In this document: positions 1 to 5,484 of the stretch, piece after piece | How the letters are laid out: every line of letters begins with the position of its first letter | How positions within the stretch are numbered: position 1 is the first letter of the stretch | Source of the DNA: Singulisphaera sp. GP187 | GTDB lineage: Bacteria > Planctomycetota > Planctomycetia > Isosphaerales > Isosphaeraceae | NCBI RefSeq assembly: GCF_900129635.1 | Contig: NZ_FSRB01000002.1 | Span: forward strand, 1,578,727-1,642,726 | DNA length: 64,000 bases | Direction of reading: 5' to 3' | The notes under the pieces: generated by a model | The model's input: only the letters and a program-made list of their open reading frames with translations | The model's database searches: none | What the model was told of the DNA's origin: nothing | Translations under genes and position numbers: made by a program

Positions 1-102
1 TTGGAGGAGGGTATCAACCAGTGCACCATCGTCGGCCGAAACACCTTCGAGCTGCTCCGGACGATCGCAGAATGGAAGCGGTTGAACATCCTGGAGACGT
101 GA
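1..102 (+). CDS. C-terminal end of an unrecognised protein
   Basis: The first base opens an uninterrupted frame that ends in TGA at 100-102. The visible 33 residues include a plausible amphipathic helix (FELLRTIAEWKRLNIL), and codon use is strongly GC-biased like that of neighbouring genes. The start lies outside the window. No family can be assigned from so short a tail. It could belong to the same mobile island as the genes to its right. Confidence 0.55.
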   Translation: MEEGINQCTIVGRNTFELLRTIAEWKRLNILET

Positions 103-245
103 GAAACCAAACGACCCCGGCCCACGCGGGTCGAGGTCGAGGTGAGATCGGAGCTGACTGTTTCCGCGGTTGGATCCGGGCCCTGGGTGTCCAACCGGGG
201 CGATACAGCCAACGCAGGCCGATCCCCGTCACGGGGTGAATTGCC

Positions 246-322
246 GGCGGCGCTCTACCTGATTGAGCTACGGGCGAGCATTACGAGCTCGACCGAGGGG
301 ATTCGAACCCGCGACCTCCGTC
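246..322 (-). other. Permuted tRNA-like halves (3' half before 5' half)
   Basis: On the minus strand a tRNA 3' half (322-288) precedes a tRNA 5' half (277-246), with a 10-nt spacer. The 3' half has an anticodon-stem 3' strand GACGG, variable loop AGGTC, T-loop TTCGAAT, acceptor strand CGGTCGA and discriminator G. The 5' half has acceptor TCGCCCG, TA at positions 8-9, a GCTC/GAGC D-stem and anticodon-stem strand CCGCC. Rejoined, the acceptor stem pairs 6 of 7 and the anticodon stem 4 of 5, but T-stem pair 50-64 is C-C. tRNA similarity stops on both sides exactly at the missing anticodon loop. It may be a decayed tandem pair, an attachment-site scar or a permuted tRNA gene. Confidence 0.55.
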
Positions 323-489
323 GGCATCACAACGATACTTTGTGATTTCGGAGTGTCAAATTCCTCAGGAGGCCGCCACCCCTCCCACTCGACATACTCG
401 ATCATCGCGATACACCCGTAGAGATAGCCCACCACCAGACCGACGAGTAGCGCGATGCTGGTCGGTCCCCATTCCCACTCCCACTCCAT
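268..489 (-). CDS. Small single-pass membrane protein, tail fused to tRNA-like DNA
   Basis: This 73-residue frame begins at an ATG preceded by a GGGAGGGG ribosome-binding site. It opens with a Trp/Glu repeat (MEWEWEWG), followed by one clear hydrophobic segment at about residues 11-28 and an acidic, aromatic stretch. The last 17 residues are the conceptual translation of the tRNA-like T-arm (VAGSNP is typical of this artefact), and the stop codon lies inside the tRNA-like D-region. The original C-terminus was therefore probably replaced by recombination. No family is recognised; small membrane proteins of this kind occur in phages and plasmids. Confidence 0.45.
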   Translation of the reverse strand: MEWEWEWGPTSIALLVGLVVGYLYGCIAMIEYVEWEGWRPPEEFDTPKSQSIVVMPTEVAGSNPLGRARNARP

Positions 490-1022
490 CCGACCCCTCC
501 CTTCGTCACACAACCGCTTGCGGATAGAGCCGACTCACCTCGTGAGGCATGGGGCCGGTGCGTCCGGCGTCTCCGGCGGGAATTGACCATCGCCCGAAAG
601 GTGAAGGTTGCTACCGTCGGGATCCTCTCTGAACGACCCACCCCCACGGGAAATCACGGACGCTGGTTCCTCGCGACGCTCCGGAGCCGCAACGACGGCC
701 TAGGATTTCGAGGCGGGTGCGGAGCGCGTTGATGAAGGCGACCGTGTTTTTTCTCCCCGATCGCCGATTCGAAACGGCACCGCCCTGGTCCGTCAGAACC
801 AGGGCGGCCCGCGCCCTTCACTTCTCACCTGCAACAATCGCTCGCAACAAGACAAAACGTGCACAGAAAAATGACATCTTAGGATGTCGACAGCCAAGTG
901 TACCACCTGATCAATCGGTCAGCGCGAGCGCTCTGCTTGACACTCCCACCAAATTTCTTCCCGATCGTCAAAATCAGGCCCTCCCAGACTCTATGTCCGG
1001 TTGATCGCTATTGGGGCGCATG
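490..1022. other. Gene-free stretch with a perfect hairpin
   Basis: No convincing coding frame is seen. A perfect 10-bp hairpin lies at 780-807 (CCGCCCTGGT and its complement, 8-nt loop) and a small one (GACATC-TTAG-GATGTC) near 880-900. Neither has a strong T-run, so terminator function is uncertain. Confidence 0.4.
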
Positions 1023-1054
1023 AAAAAGGGCCGAGCACAACAAGTGCCCGGCCC
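1023..1054 (-). terminator. Rho-independent terminator
   Basis: On the minus strand GGGCCGGGCAC and GTGCTCGGCCC form an 11-bp stem (one wobble pair) around loop TTGTT, followed by TTTTT. It is the second of two tandem terminators behind the minus-strand gene ending at 1217. Confidence 0.85.
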
Positions 1055-1112
1055 GGGTGGGAGCTAACGCGAGACAAGACGAGGATCGGCACTCGCCCCA
1101 CCTCGAGCGCAA

Positions 1113-1151
1113 TAAAAAACGCCGTGCCCCCCGTCTCAAGGGACACGGCGT
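1113..1151 (-). terminator. Rho-independent terminator (first of tandem pair)
   Basis: On the minus strand ACGCCGTG and CACGGCGT enclose a GC-rich loop and are followed directly by a run of six T. It lies about 65 bp beyond the stop of the minus-strand gene. The tandem arrangement insulates the permuted tRNA-like region from read-through. Confidence 0.85.
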
Positions 1152-1216
1152 CTGTTGGTGATGTCGGAACGCCCGACGCGCGGAGTTTAACCGGGGTGCT
1201 CGATTGGTGGAAGTCA

Positions 1217-2011
1217 CTACTCGGTTGCAACGAACTGCCGTTCCCAGACTTTCAGGAAATCCCCAATGATCTCGAAGTCTTCTTTCGTCAGATTCGCGGG
1301 GAACCTGAGATCGAACGACCTGGAACCCTTGAGGGGGAAACTCAAGGTGCGCACAGGCGATGCGTTGGTTGGAGCGGTCCACTCCGTGGATGGGTTCTGT
1401 CGGTCCATCTGTCGGTCCATCGGACTCCTCGCATCTGTGGGCCGTTCGGGGACCGCCGAATCCGTGTCGGCTTCATCCGCCGCAACGTCGCCCAGGATAC
1501 CCGCCTCATTCAGGCCGGCATAGAGGATTGTCGCCCGGTACACCCTCACGGCATGTCGTGCCGCGTCTGCCGTGTAGGACCGTTCCAGCTTCAAGTAGAC
1601 TTCAATCGTGTTGTCGTCAGGGAAGTGGGGTCCATAATGCTCCCAGAGTTCACGGTGTGCCTTCGGAAGAAGAGCGGCGTGCCGAATCTTCTCATCGCGA
1701 TCGGGTGAGTGTTCGCGGGAGTCGGCCACGATCTGAAAGCCGAGCTCGGTGAGCTTGACTCGACGACCCTCAGCGCTGCCCTCGTCGACGGCCAACCCGT
1801 ATTTCTTGAGTGCGGATACGACCAGCGAAACCGAACTCGCCTTGGGGCTGTAACCAAGGTAATTTGCGGCCGTGCTCAAGTGAATTGCGGAACGTTTCGC
1901 CTTCTGAAAGAGGATGCGGGCTTTTTCGATCGCATCCTCAAGATTGAGATAGGGAACGTTCCGTGCCCCACTGGAATTGGGCGCGATGGGCGGCCTTTCG
2001 AGGGTCCTCAT
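1217..2011 (-). CDS. Hypothetical protein with winged-helix-like region
   Basis: The frame gives 264 residues from an ATG at 2011 with GGAG eight bases upstream; a GTG nine bases earlier is also possible. Residues about 35-85 (STAANYLGYSPKAS, then VSALKKYGLAVDE) look like a helix-turn-helix or winged-helix DNA-binding fold. The middle is rich in charged helices and the C-terminus ends in a Phe/Leu-rich segment that could mediate oligomerisation. It has its own near-consensus promoter (2059-2087) and two strong terminators, so it forms a single-gene unit. I do not recognise the family; a regulator of the island is an inference. Confidence 0.6.
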   Translation of the reverse strand: MRTLERPPIAPNSSGARNVPYLNLEDAIEKARILFQKAKRSAIHLSTAANYLGYSPKASSVSLVVSALKKYGLAVDEGSAEGRRVKLTELGFQIVADSREHSPDRDEKIRHAALLPKAHRELWEHYGPHFPDDNTIEVYLKLERSYTADAARHAVRVYRATILYAGLNEAGILGDVAADEADTDSAVPERPTDARSPMDRQMDRQNPSTEWTAPTNASPVRTLSFPLKGSRSFDLRFPANLTKEDFEIIGDFLKVWERQFVATE

Positions 2012-2058
2012 GGTCTTCACTCCATTGAAAATGAGCTCTGTCCTCAGAACTGGCCGAA

Positions 2059-2087
2059 TTAATAGCTCGCCTTCCCTGAACTGTCAA
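2059..2087 (-). promoter_or_regulatory. Sigma-70-type promoter for the gene at 1217-2011
   Basis: Minus strand: -35 TTGACA, 17-bp spacer, -10 TATTAA, about 50 bp upstream of the start codon. The -35 is perfect and the spacing optimal. Confidence 0.75.
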
Positions 2088-2218
2088 TTCGGATTCTTCA
2101 GCGATCTAGGCGTGAGGACTCAGCTCGATCGGATGAGCTGGCGTGTCGGAGGTTCGGTGACCGACTCCGGCATCGACCCCCGGCCAGCAGCCGCGGTGCC
2201 GACATGACTGGGCGTTGC

Positions 2219-2482
2219 TCATGTCCCACCACTCAGTCCCTTCGGCTTCGGCCTGAGCAGCTCTGCCGGCTCGACGCCTACGGCATGCGCCAGGACCTCC
2301 ACCATCTCGTCCGTGATCCTCGGCGATTGAATCAGGGTGTTGACCCGTTGTCGGGTCATGGGCCGGCCCACCGCCGCGGCCTTGTCGGCGAGCTCGCCAG
2401 CGGGGACCACGATCTTGGCGTGGCCAAGCCGGTAGAGATTCCACGCGACCAGGTTTCCCATGTGGACGTCATTCTCGGGCAT
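2219..2482 (-). CDS. Cro/CI-type helix-turn-helix regulator
   Basis: An 87-residue protein starting at an ATG with an AAGGGGGAGC ribosome-binding site. Residues about 28-77 show an XRE-like pattern: helix LADKAAAVG, then RQRVNTLIQSPR in the recognition-helix position, then MVEVLAHAVGVEPAELL, a classic HTH_3 ending. Such proteins act as dimeric repressors binding palindromes. It is divergent from the small-gene operon starting at 2642, and the intergenic space holds a perfect inverted repeat (2514-2537). It probably represses itself and/or the rightward operon, like a phage or plasmid switch. Confidence 0.7.
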   Translation of the reverse strand: MPENDVHMGNLVAWNLYRLGHAKIVVPAGELADKAAAVGRPMTRQRVNTLIQSPRITDEMVEVLAHAVGVEPAELLRPKPKGLSGGT

Positions 2483-2513
2483 GAAGCTCCCCCTTTGGGA
2501 TGAGCCTACTCGA

Positions 2514-2537
2514 TCACGGTTGCTCGGTCAACCGTGA
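2514..2537. promoter_or_regulatory. Candidate operator, perfect 9-bp inverted repeat
   Basis: TCACGGTTG and CAACCGTGA are separated by 6 bp, placed between the divergent HTH gene and the rightward promoter. A smaller repeat TTGAC-AG-GTCAA overlaps the -35 box just to the right. Both suit a dimeric HTH repressor; binding is inferred. Confidence 0.55.
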
Positions 2538-2563
2538 CGCAGGACAGCATTTGGATTTTTTAG

Positions 2564-2592
2564 TTGACAGGTCAATCAATGCCGTCTATAGT
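2564..2592 (+). promoter_or_regulatory. Consensus sigma-70 promoter of the small-gene operon
   Basis: -35 TTGACA, 17-bp spacer, -10 TATAGT. It is the strongest promoter-like sequence seen in the window. It sits about 50 bp upstream of the ATG at 2642 and overlaps a GTCAA/TTGAC repeat, so repression is plausible. Confidence 0.8.
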
Positions 2593-2641
2593 TCTTCAGT
2601 CAGGCATGGATAAAGAGACGGACACGAAAGGAGCTGGAGAG

Positions 2642-2899
2642 ATGGCTAGTCGGACCGACCTGATGGGCTTCAAGCGGGGCTGGGTGGACGCGGAGCGGTT
2701 CGTGAAGGGAACCCACCGCGATCGCCGGGAGATCCGCCGTCAGCTCGCCAAGTCGGCCGACAGCTACGCCCCGTTCTGGAGAGGATACCGTGACAGCCTG
2801 CTCCAACGGCTCGAGGACTTCGCCGCGGCGATCGCCGAGGGCCGGGTTGCTCGGACCTGCCGACCGTCGCGGATCTTTTATGTGATTAACCACGAATGA
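2642..2899 (+). CDS. Small basic hypothetical protein, first gene of operon
   Basis: 85 residues from an ATG preceded by AAGGAGCTGGAG. The protein is rich in Arg/Asp helices (RDRREIRRQLAKSADSY, then WRGYRDSLLQRLEDFAAAIAEG) and looks entirely alpha-helical, with no signal peptide or membrane segment. It is followed after 11 bp by the next gene and driven by the consensus promoter at 2564. I do not recognise a family. A nucleic-acid-associated accessory protein is one possibility, by composition only. Confidence 0.6.
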   Translation: MASRTDLMGFKRGWVDAERFVKGTHRDRREIRRQLAKSADSYAPFWRGYRDSLLQRLEDFAAAIAEGRVARTCRPSRIFYVINHE

Positions 2900-2910
2900 A
2901 AGGGAGACTA

Positions 2911-3174
2911 ATGGCCAAGAAGAAACCAACCCCAAAGAAACCCCCAGCTCCGCGCGTGCTGCAAGGGACGCTCGTCGTCTATGAGACGCAGACGAAGCTC
3001 AGCAGGGGCAAACGACTTTTGGCAAGCGCTCGTTTGCCTGGCGATCTTTTATATGACATCTTCATCGACTCGGCCGAACTGTGCGTTTCACTCGAACGCC
3101 AGGGGTTTGCCACTCGAGTCGTCGATCTCAAGGATCTGGTCAACGCCATTTTCTACGCCGAGGAGCGATCATGA
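2911..3174 (+). CDS. Small hypothetical protein with Lys/Pro-rich N-terminus
   Basis: 87 residues; the ATG follows AGGGAGACTA. The first 20 residues are Lys/Pro-rich (MAKKKPTPKKPPAP), resembling a flexible nucleic-acid-binding tail. The rest is a compact alpha/beta stretch with no known motif. Its TGA overlaps the next ATG (ATGA at 3171-3174), so the two genes are translationally coupled. Function is unknown. Confidence 0.6.
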   Translation: MAKKKPTPKKPPAPRVLQGTLVVYETQTKLSRGKRLLASARLPGDLLYDIFIDSAELCVSLERQGFATRVVDLKDLVNAIFYAEERS

Positions 3175-3476
3175 CCCACGTCCAAGCCCTGGCTGGCAAC
3201 CGAACCGGCATTCAGCCCACCACGTGCAACGGCCACTTGGCCCACCACGATAGCTTCGCCGACAACCACCTGACCCATGGTGGGCCGGTGGCGCTGCTCG
3301 TCACGGTGTACCGTTGCGAGCTCTGCAACCATCGGGTGGTGCTCGAGCGGATCGCCGAGTCGGACCGGCCCGACAGCACCATCGAGCTGGCCCACCAGGT
3401 CGTCAACGACTACCTCCCGATGGGGCCTCGGCAGATGGTCAAGGCCCTGGCGGGGTTGATGGGAGTTGATCGTTGA
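3171..3476 (+). CDS. Hypothetical protein with a possible zinc site
   Basis: 101 residues, translationally coupled to the preceding gene by a 4-bp overlap. The N-terminal half is His-rich (several HxxH-like pairs between residues 15 and 40), and a CxxC pair (YRCELCNHRVV) lies at about residues 50-58. Together these could ligate a metal in a small zinc-ribbon-like fold. The C-terminal half is helical. No family is recognised. Confidence 0.6.
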   Translation: MTHVQALAGNRTGIQPTTCNGHLAHHDSFADNHLTHGGPVALLVTVYRCELCNHRVVLERIAESDRPDSTIELAHQVVNDYLPMGPRQMVKALAGLMGVDR

Positions 3477-3527
3477 ATCCCAGGGTGGGAGCTTCTTGCC
3501 GGAGGATCCAACAAGTAGAGTGACGGT

Positions 3528-3758
3528 ATGACTGACATCGAACGTGAAGCCCTGGAACTCGCCCGCAGAAAGTGCGTCGGCCGCTACACCATCCGCCACA
3601 TCGAAGCGTGGGTGAGGTTGGCCGAACGAGGGCTGGTCCACGTCGTCAGAGACGACTCGGGTTCTTGGTACGAGCTCACAGACTTGGGATCGGACGAGCT
3701 GGGCATTCAGGAACCAGCGAGGGCGCCCGGGGACGGGATGCCCACCGCGGCGGACTGA
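3528..3758 (+). CDS. Small hypothetical protein, possible winged helix
   Basis: 76 residues starting MTDIEREALELARRK. The segment YTIRHIEAWVRLAERGLVHVV followed by WYELTDLG matches the helix then beta-wing logic of a small winged-helix protein, where 'LVxxxxDGxxYxLTxxG' is common. This is structural resemblance only. The last 52 bp overlap the 3' end of the convergent HNH gene, an unusually long convergent overlap. It is the last gene of the rightward operon. Confidence 0.55.
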   Translation: MTDIEREALELARRKCVGRYTIRHIEAWVRLAERGLVHVVRDDSGSWYELTDLGSDELGIQEPARAPGDGMPTAAD

Positions 3759-4249
3759 TCGCCGCGTTTCCAGGCCTCAAGAAAGGCCTTCCCCTTGTCA
3801 CTCAGGTAGACCTGATGCTTGCCCCAGGTGAAGGCCCGATCGCTGTGTGAACTCTCCTTCCACGTGATGTTGAGGTAGCCTGAAGCGATCAGGCCCGCGT
3901 AATCGCCGAGCCCGTCGCCCGTGCAGACCGTGCCCCCTCCGGCGCGTTCCAACGCGAGCAATAGGTCGACGGACTTCCTGTCGAACGCCTCATTGAGGGC
4001 CATCAGGAGAAACTTCCAGGCCCGGATGGATTCCGTGGTGATCTTTTTCAGGTGGTGGAGGGCATGGCAGTTTCCGCAGAGGGCGAGCAAGTTCGACGGA
4101 TCGTCCGAGCCGGCTTCGGACACGTAGACGATGTGGTGGATGTCGAGGGTCAAGATCGTCCGGCAGACCGGCACAGCACAACGATAGCCCGCCTCATGCA
4201 GGACAGCCATTCGGGTGGCTGGTGAAAGAGGGTTACGTTTCTTTGACAC
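3707..4249 (-). CDS. HNH endonuclease
   Basis: 180 residues from a GTG start (VSKKRNPLSP). The HNH core is clear: a first CxxxxC pair (YRCAVPVC), then DIHHI with the catalytic His pair, then NLLALCGNCHALHH supplying the final Asn, two Cys and His. HNH enzymes make metal-dependent DNA cuts; many sit in phages and mobile elements. The C-terminal third (YAGLIASGYLNITW, then YLSDKGKAFLEAW) resembles a winged-helix end that could bind DNA. It follows promoter/leader cassette A with about 12 nt between leader and start codon. A longer in-frame extension upstream runs through the leader and is unlikely to be translated. Confidence 0.8.
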   Translation of the reverse strand: MSKKRNPLSPATRMAVLHEAGYRCAVPVCRTILTLDIHHIVYVSEAGSDDPSNLLALCGNCHALHHLKKITTESIRAWKFLLMALNEAFDRKSVDLLLALERAGGGTVCTGDGLGDYAGLIASGYLNITWKESSHSDRAFTWGKHQVYLSDKGKAFLEAWKRGDQSAAVGIPSPGALAGS

Positions 4250-4261
4250 AGGTGATGACCA

Positions 4262-4363
4262 CCCAAACGAAAACGCCCCCACCGGGCCATCACGCACCGG
4301 CAGGGGCGAACGATCGGGGCAAGCCCCGATTCGAGTTGTGGCGTGGTGATGGGCACGCGATGG
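4262..4363 (-). ncRNA. Structured 5' leader RNA, copy A
   Basis: Minus strand, starting at CCATCGCGTGCC about 6 nt after the -10 box. A long-range stem CCATCAC/GTGATGG encloses a hairpin ATCGGGG-CTTG-CCCCGAT with a CUUG tetraloop, followed by GGTGGGGGC and a T-rich GTTTTCGTTT tract. Copy B (4984-5084) keeps the architecture and the unpaired motifs while both stems differ by compensating changes. It lies directly upstream of the HNH gene. Attenuator, riboswitch-like or protein-binding leader are all open. Confidence 0.55.
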
Positions 4364-4368
4364 AGGGG

Positions 4369-4397
4369 AGTCTACCGCCGGCGTGGACGGTGGACAA
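4369..4397 (-). promoter_or_regulatory. Promoter of cassette A
   Basis: Minus strand: -35 TTGTCC, 17-bp spacer, -10 TAGACT. Cassette B has the same -35, spacing and TAnACT -10. The -10 box overlaps the TAG stop of the upstream coiled-coil gene. Confidence 0.6.
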
Positions 4398-4965
4398 GAG
4401 GCCGCTTTGGGGGGCATTTCAGTCGCCCCAAACTCTTCTTAATTCTCAGGCCCATCTTCCTCTTAGAGGATTTACCCAAGGGTCGATCGAGATCGACTCT
4501 GCCGTGCCGCTGAACGTAATCGCCGATTACATCAAAGACCAAAGTTTCGTCATCGCTGATCTGCCCTCCGTTGCGACGCACGGACTTGAAGGCGAAGAGG
4601 GCCGCATTCAAGAGCACGACCGGATCATTGGGGTCATTGAGGCCGGGATTGATTCGTCCGGCATTGTACCGGGCAAGGTGTACCGCATGCTTAAGTTCTC
4701 GGATCTCCAGCTCGACTTCGGCCCTCTTGTTCTTCAAGGCTTCGCGGCGGGCCTCGAACTCTCGTAAGGTACGAAAATCACAACGCTTCGTATCTGCCAA
4801 GCGAATGCAAAGTTGTTGAATATCTGCTTGTAACTCTCCGATGCGTTCAAGTACCTGATGGATGTAGACGGGGCCATGGTGCCGATCGGGAGGTTGTGTG
4901 CCGGACTGGGGTAGGCACTCGTGACCATCGCCTTCGATCTCGTTGGAAACTTCTTCGGGATCCAT
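4372..4965 (-). CDS. Coiled-coil hypothetical protein
   Basis: 197 residues. Residues about 38-100 form a long heptad-like helix (ERIGELQADIQQLCIRL, then FEARREALKNKRAEVELE), predicting a coiled coil. The C-terminus is strongly basic (KSSKRKMGLRIKKS, then RPLVHRPRRR). It follows leader cassette B, and its stop codon lies inside the promoter of cassette A, so this gene and the HNH gene have parallel transcription units. No catalytic motif is seen; a structural or DNA-associated role is inferred only from charge and coiled coil. Confidence 0.55.
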   Translation of the reverse strand: MDPEEVSNEIEGDGHECLPQSGTQPPDRHHGPVYIHQVLERIGELQADIQQLCIRLADTKRCDFRTLREFEARREALKNKRAEVELEIRELKHAVHLARYNAGRINPGLNDPNDPVVLLNAALFAFKSVRRNGGQISDDETLVFDVIGDYVQRHGRVDLDRPLGKSSKRKMGLRIKKSLGRLKCPPKRPLVHRPRRR

Positions 4966-4983
4966 CGTCCATCCAGAACCTGG

Positions 4984-5084
4984 CTAAATGAAAACACCCC
5001 CACCCGGGCCGTAATCCCGGATGAGGGCGCAGACCCAGGGCAAGCCCTGGGTTGGTTCGAAGCGTGATTACGGCACGCGATGGC
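4984..5084 (-). ncRNA. Structured 5' leader RNA, copy B
   Basis: Minus strand. A 9-bp stem GCCGTAATC/GATTACGGC encloses a hairpin ACCCAGGG-CTTG-CCCTGGGT, then GGGTGGGGGTG and GTTTTCATTT. Relative to copy A both stems are changed but still paired, while CCATCGCGTGCC, the CUUG loop and the GGTGGGGG tract are conserved. It ends about 19 nt before the start of the coiled-coil gene. Confidence 0.55.
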
Positions 5085-5087
5085 CGA

Positions 5088-5116
5088 AGTGTACCCTGCC
5101 CCGTTCAGGTGGACAA
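5088..5116 (-). promoter_or_regulatory. Promoter of cassette B
   Basis: Minus strand: -35 TTGTCC, 17-bp spacer, -10 TACACT, then 6-7 nt to the conserved start of the leader. It matches cassette A box for box. Confidence 0.6.
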
Positions 5117-5184
5117 GAGATCCGATCATGACGGAGATATCGGATCGATCGGATTGTGAGGAGGGAACTTAACCAGTCCGTCGC

Positions 5185-5213
5185 TTGTTAGATCGACCAA
5201 CGCCAGTTAGAGT
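5185..5213 (+). promoter_or_regulatory. Likely promoter for the replication module
   Basis: -35 TTGTTA, 17-bp spacer, -10 TAGAGT, upstream of the hairpin repeat at 5236 and the short gene at 5290. It diverges from cassette B. Confidence 0.5.
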
Positions 5214-5235
5214 AATTTCCGGTTCATGCTTGTTA

Positions 5236-5281
5236 GCGGGTTATCCGACCAAGACGCCCCGCGACCGGCCAAACACAGAGG
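5236..5281 (+). repeat. Hairpin direct repeat, left copy
   Basis: A stem GCGGG/CCCGC presents the loop TTATCCGACCAAGACGC, followed by GGCC-AAAC-CAGAGG. The same order with a different, longer stem recurs at 7977-8028. The two copies bracket the replication gene. It lies in the probable 5' leader of the gene at 5290. Confidence 0.6.
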
Positions 5282-5289
5282 ACTCAGAA

Positions 5290-5484
5290 ATGTCCGCTTC
5301 CGCCCGCAAGGGGCCGTCGTGCCCCCGTGGCGTCCGTGCGTCCCTGCACAGTGAACGCCGATTCTACCTTGACCTCTGGTCCAAATTCAAGCAGGTGCGC
5401 GTTGCTACCCCGGCGACCCTGCCAGTCGACGTCCAGCCTGTCCGAACCTGCGCGGCCGACGCGACGGAAGGGGGTGTCGCTTGA
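5290..5484 (+). CDS. Short hypothetical protein coupled to the replication gene
   Basis: 64 residues from ATG 5290. The protein is Arg/Pro/Ala-rich with no recognisable motif. Its TGA overlaps the TTG start of the next gene (TTGA, 5481-5484), so it may act mainly as a coupling or leader peptide that meters translation of the replication protein. Low complexity makes independent function uncertain. Confidence 0.45.
   Translation: MSASARKGPSCPRGVRASLHSERRFYLDLWSKFKQVRVATPATLPVDVQPVRTCAADATEGGVA

Noticed and set aside
620..640. Minus-strand GTTCAGAGAG resembling the R element of group I introns, upstream of the permuted tRNA halves
   Set aside because: No matching P7 3' strand, S element or P1 with a U-G splice pair could be found in the flanks, so a permuted group I intron is not supported.
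590..720. Possible third copy of the structured leader (GTGATTTCCCGTGGGGGTGG on the minus strand)
   Set aside because: Only the 3' part resembles cassettes A and B; the promoter boxes and CUUG hairpin are absent.
717..1004. 95-residue plus-strand frame
   Set aside because: No ribosome-binding site, mixed composition, and it crosses hairpins; not believable as a gene.
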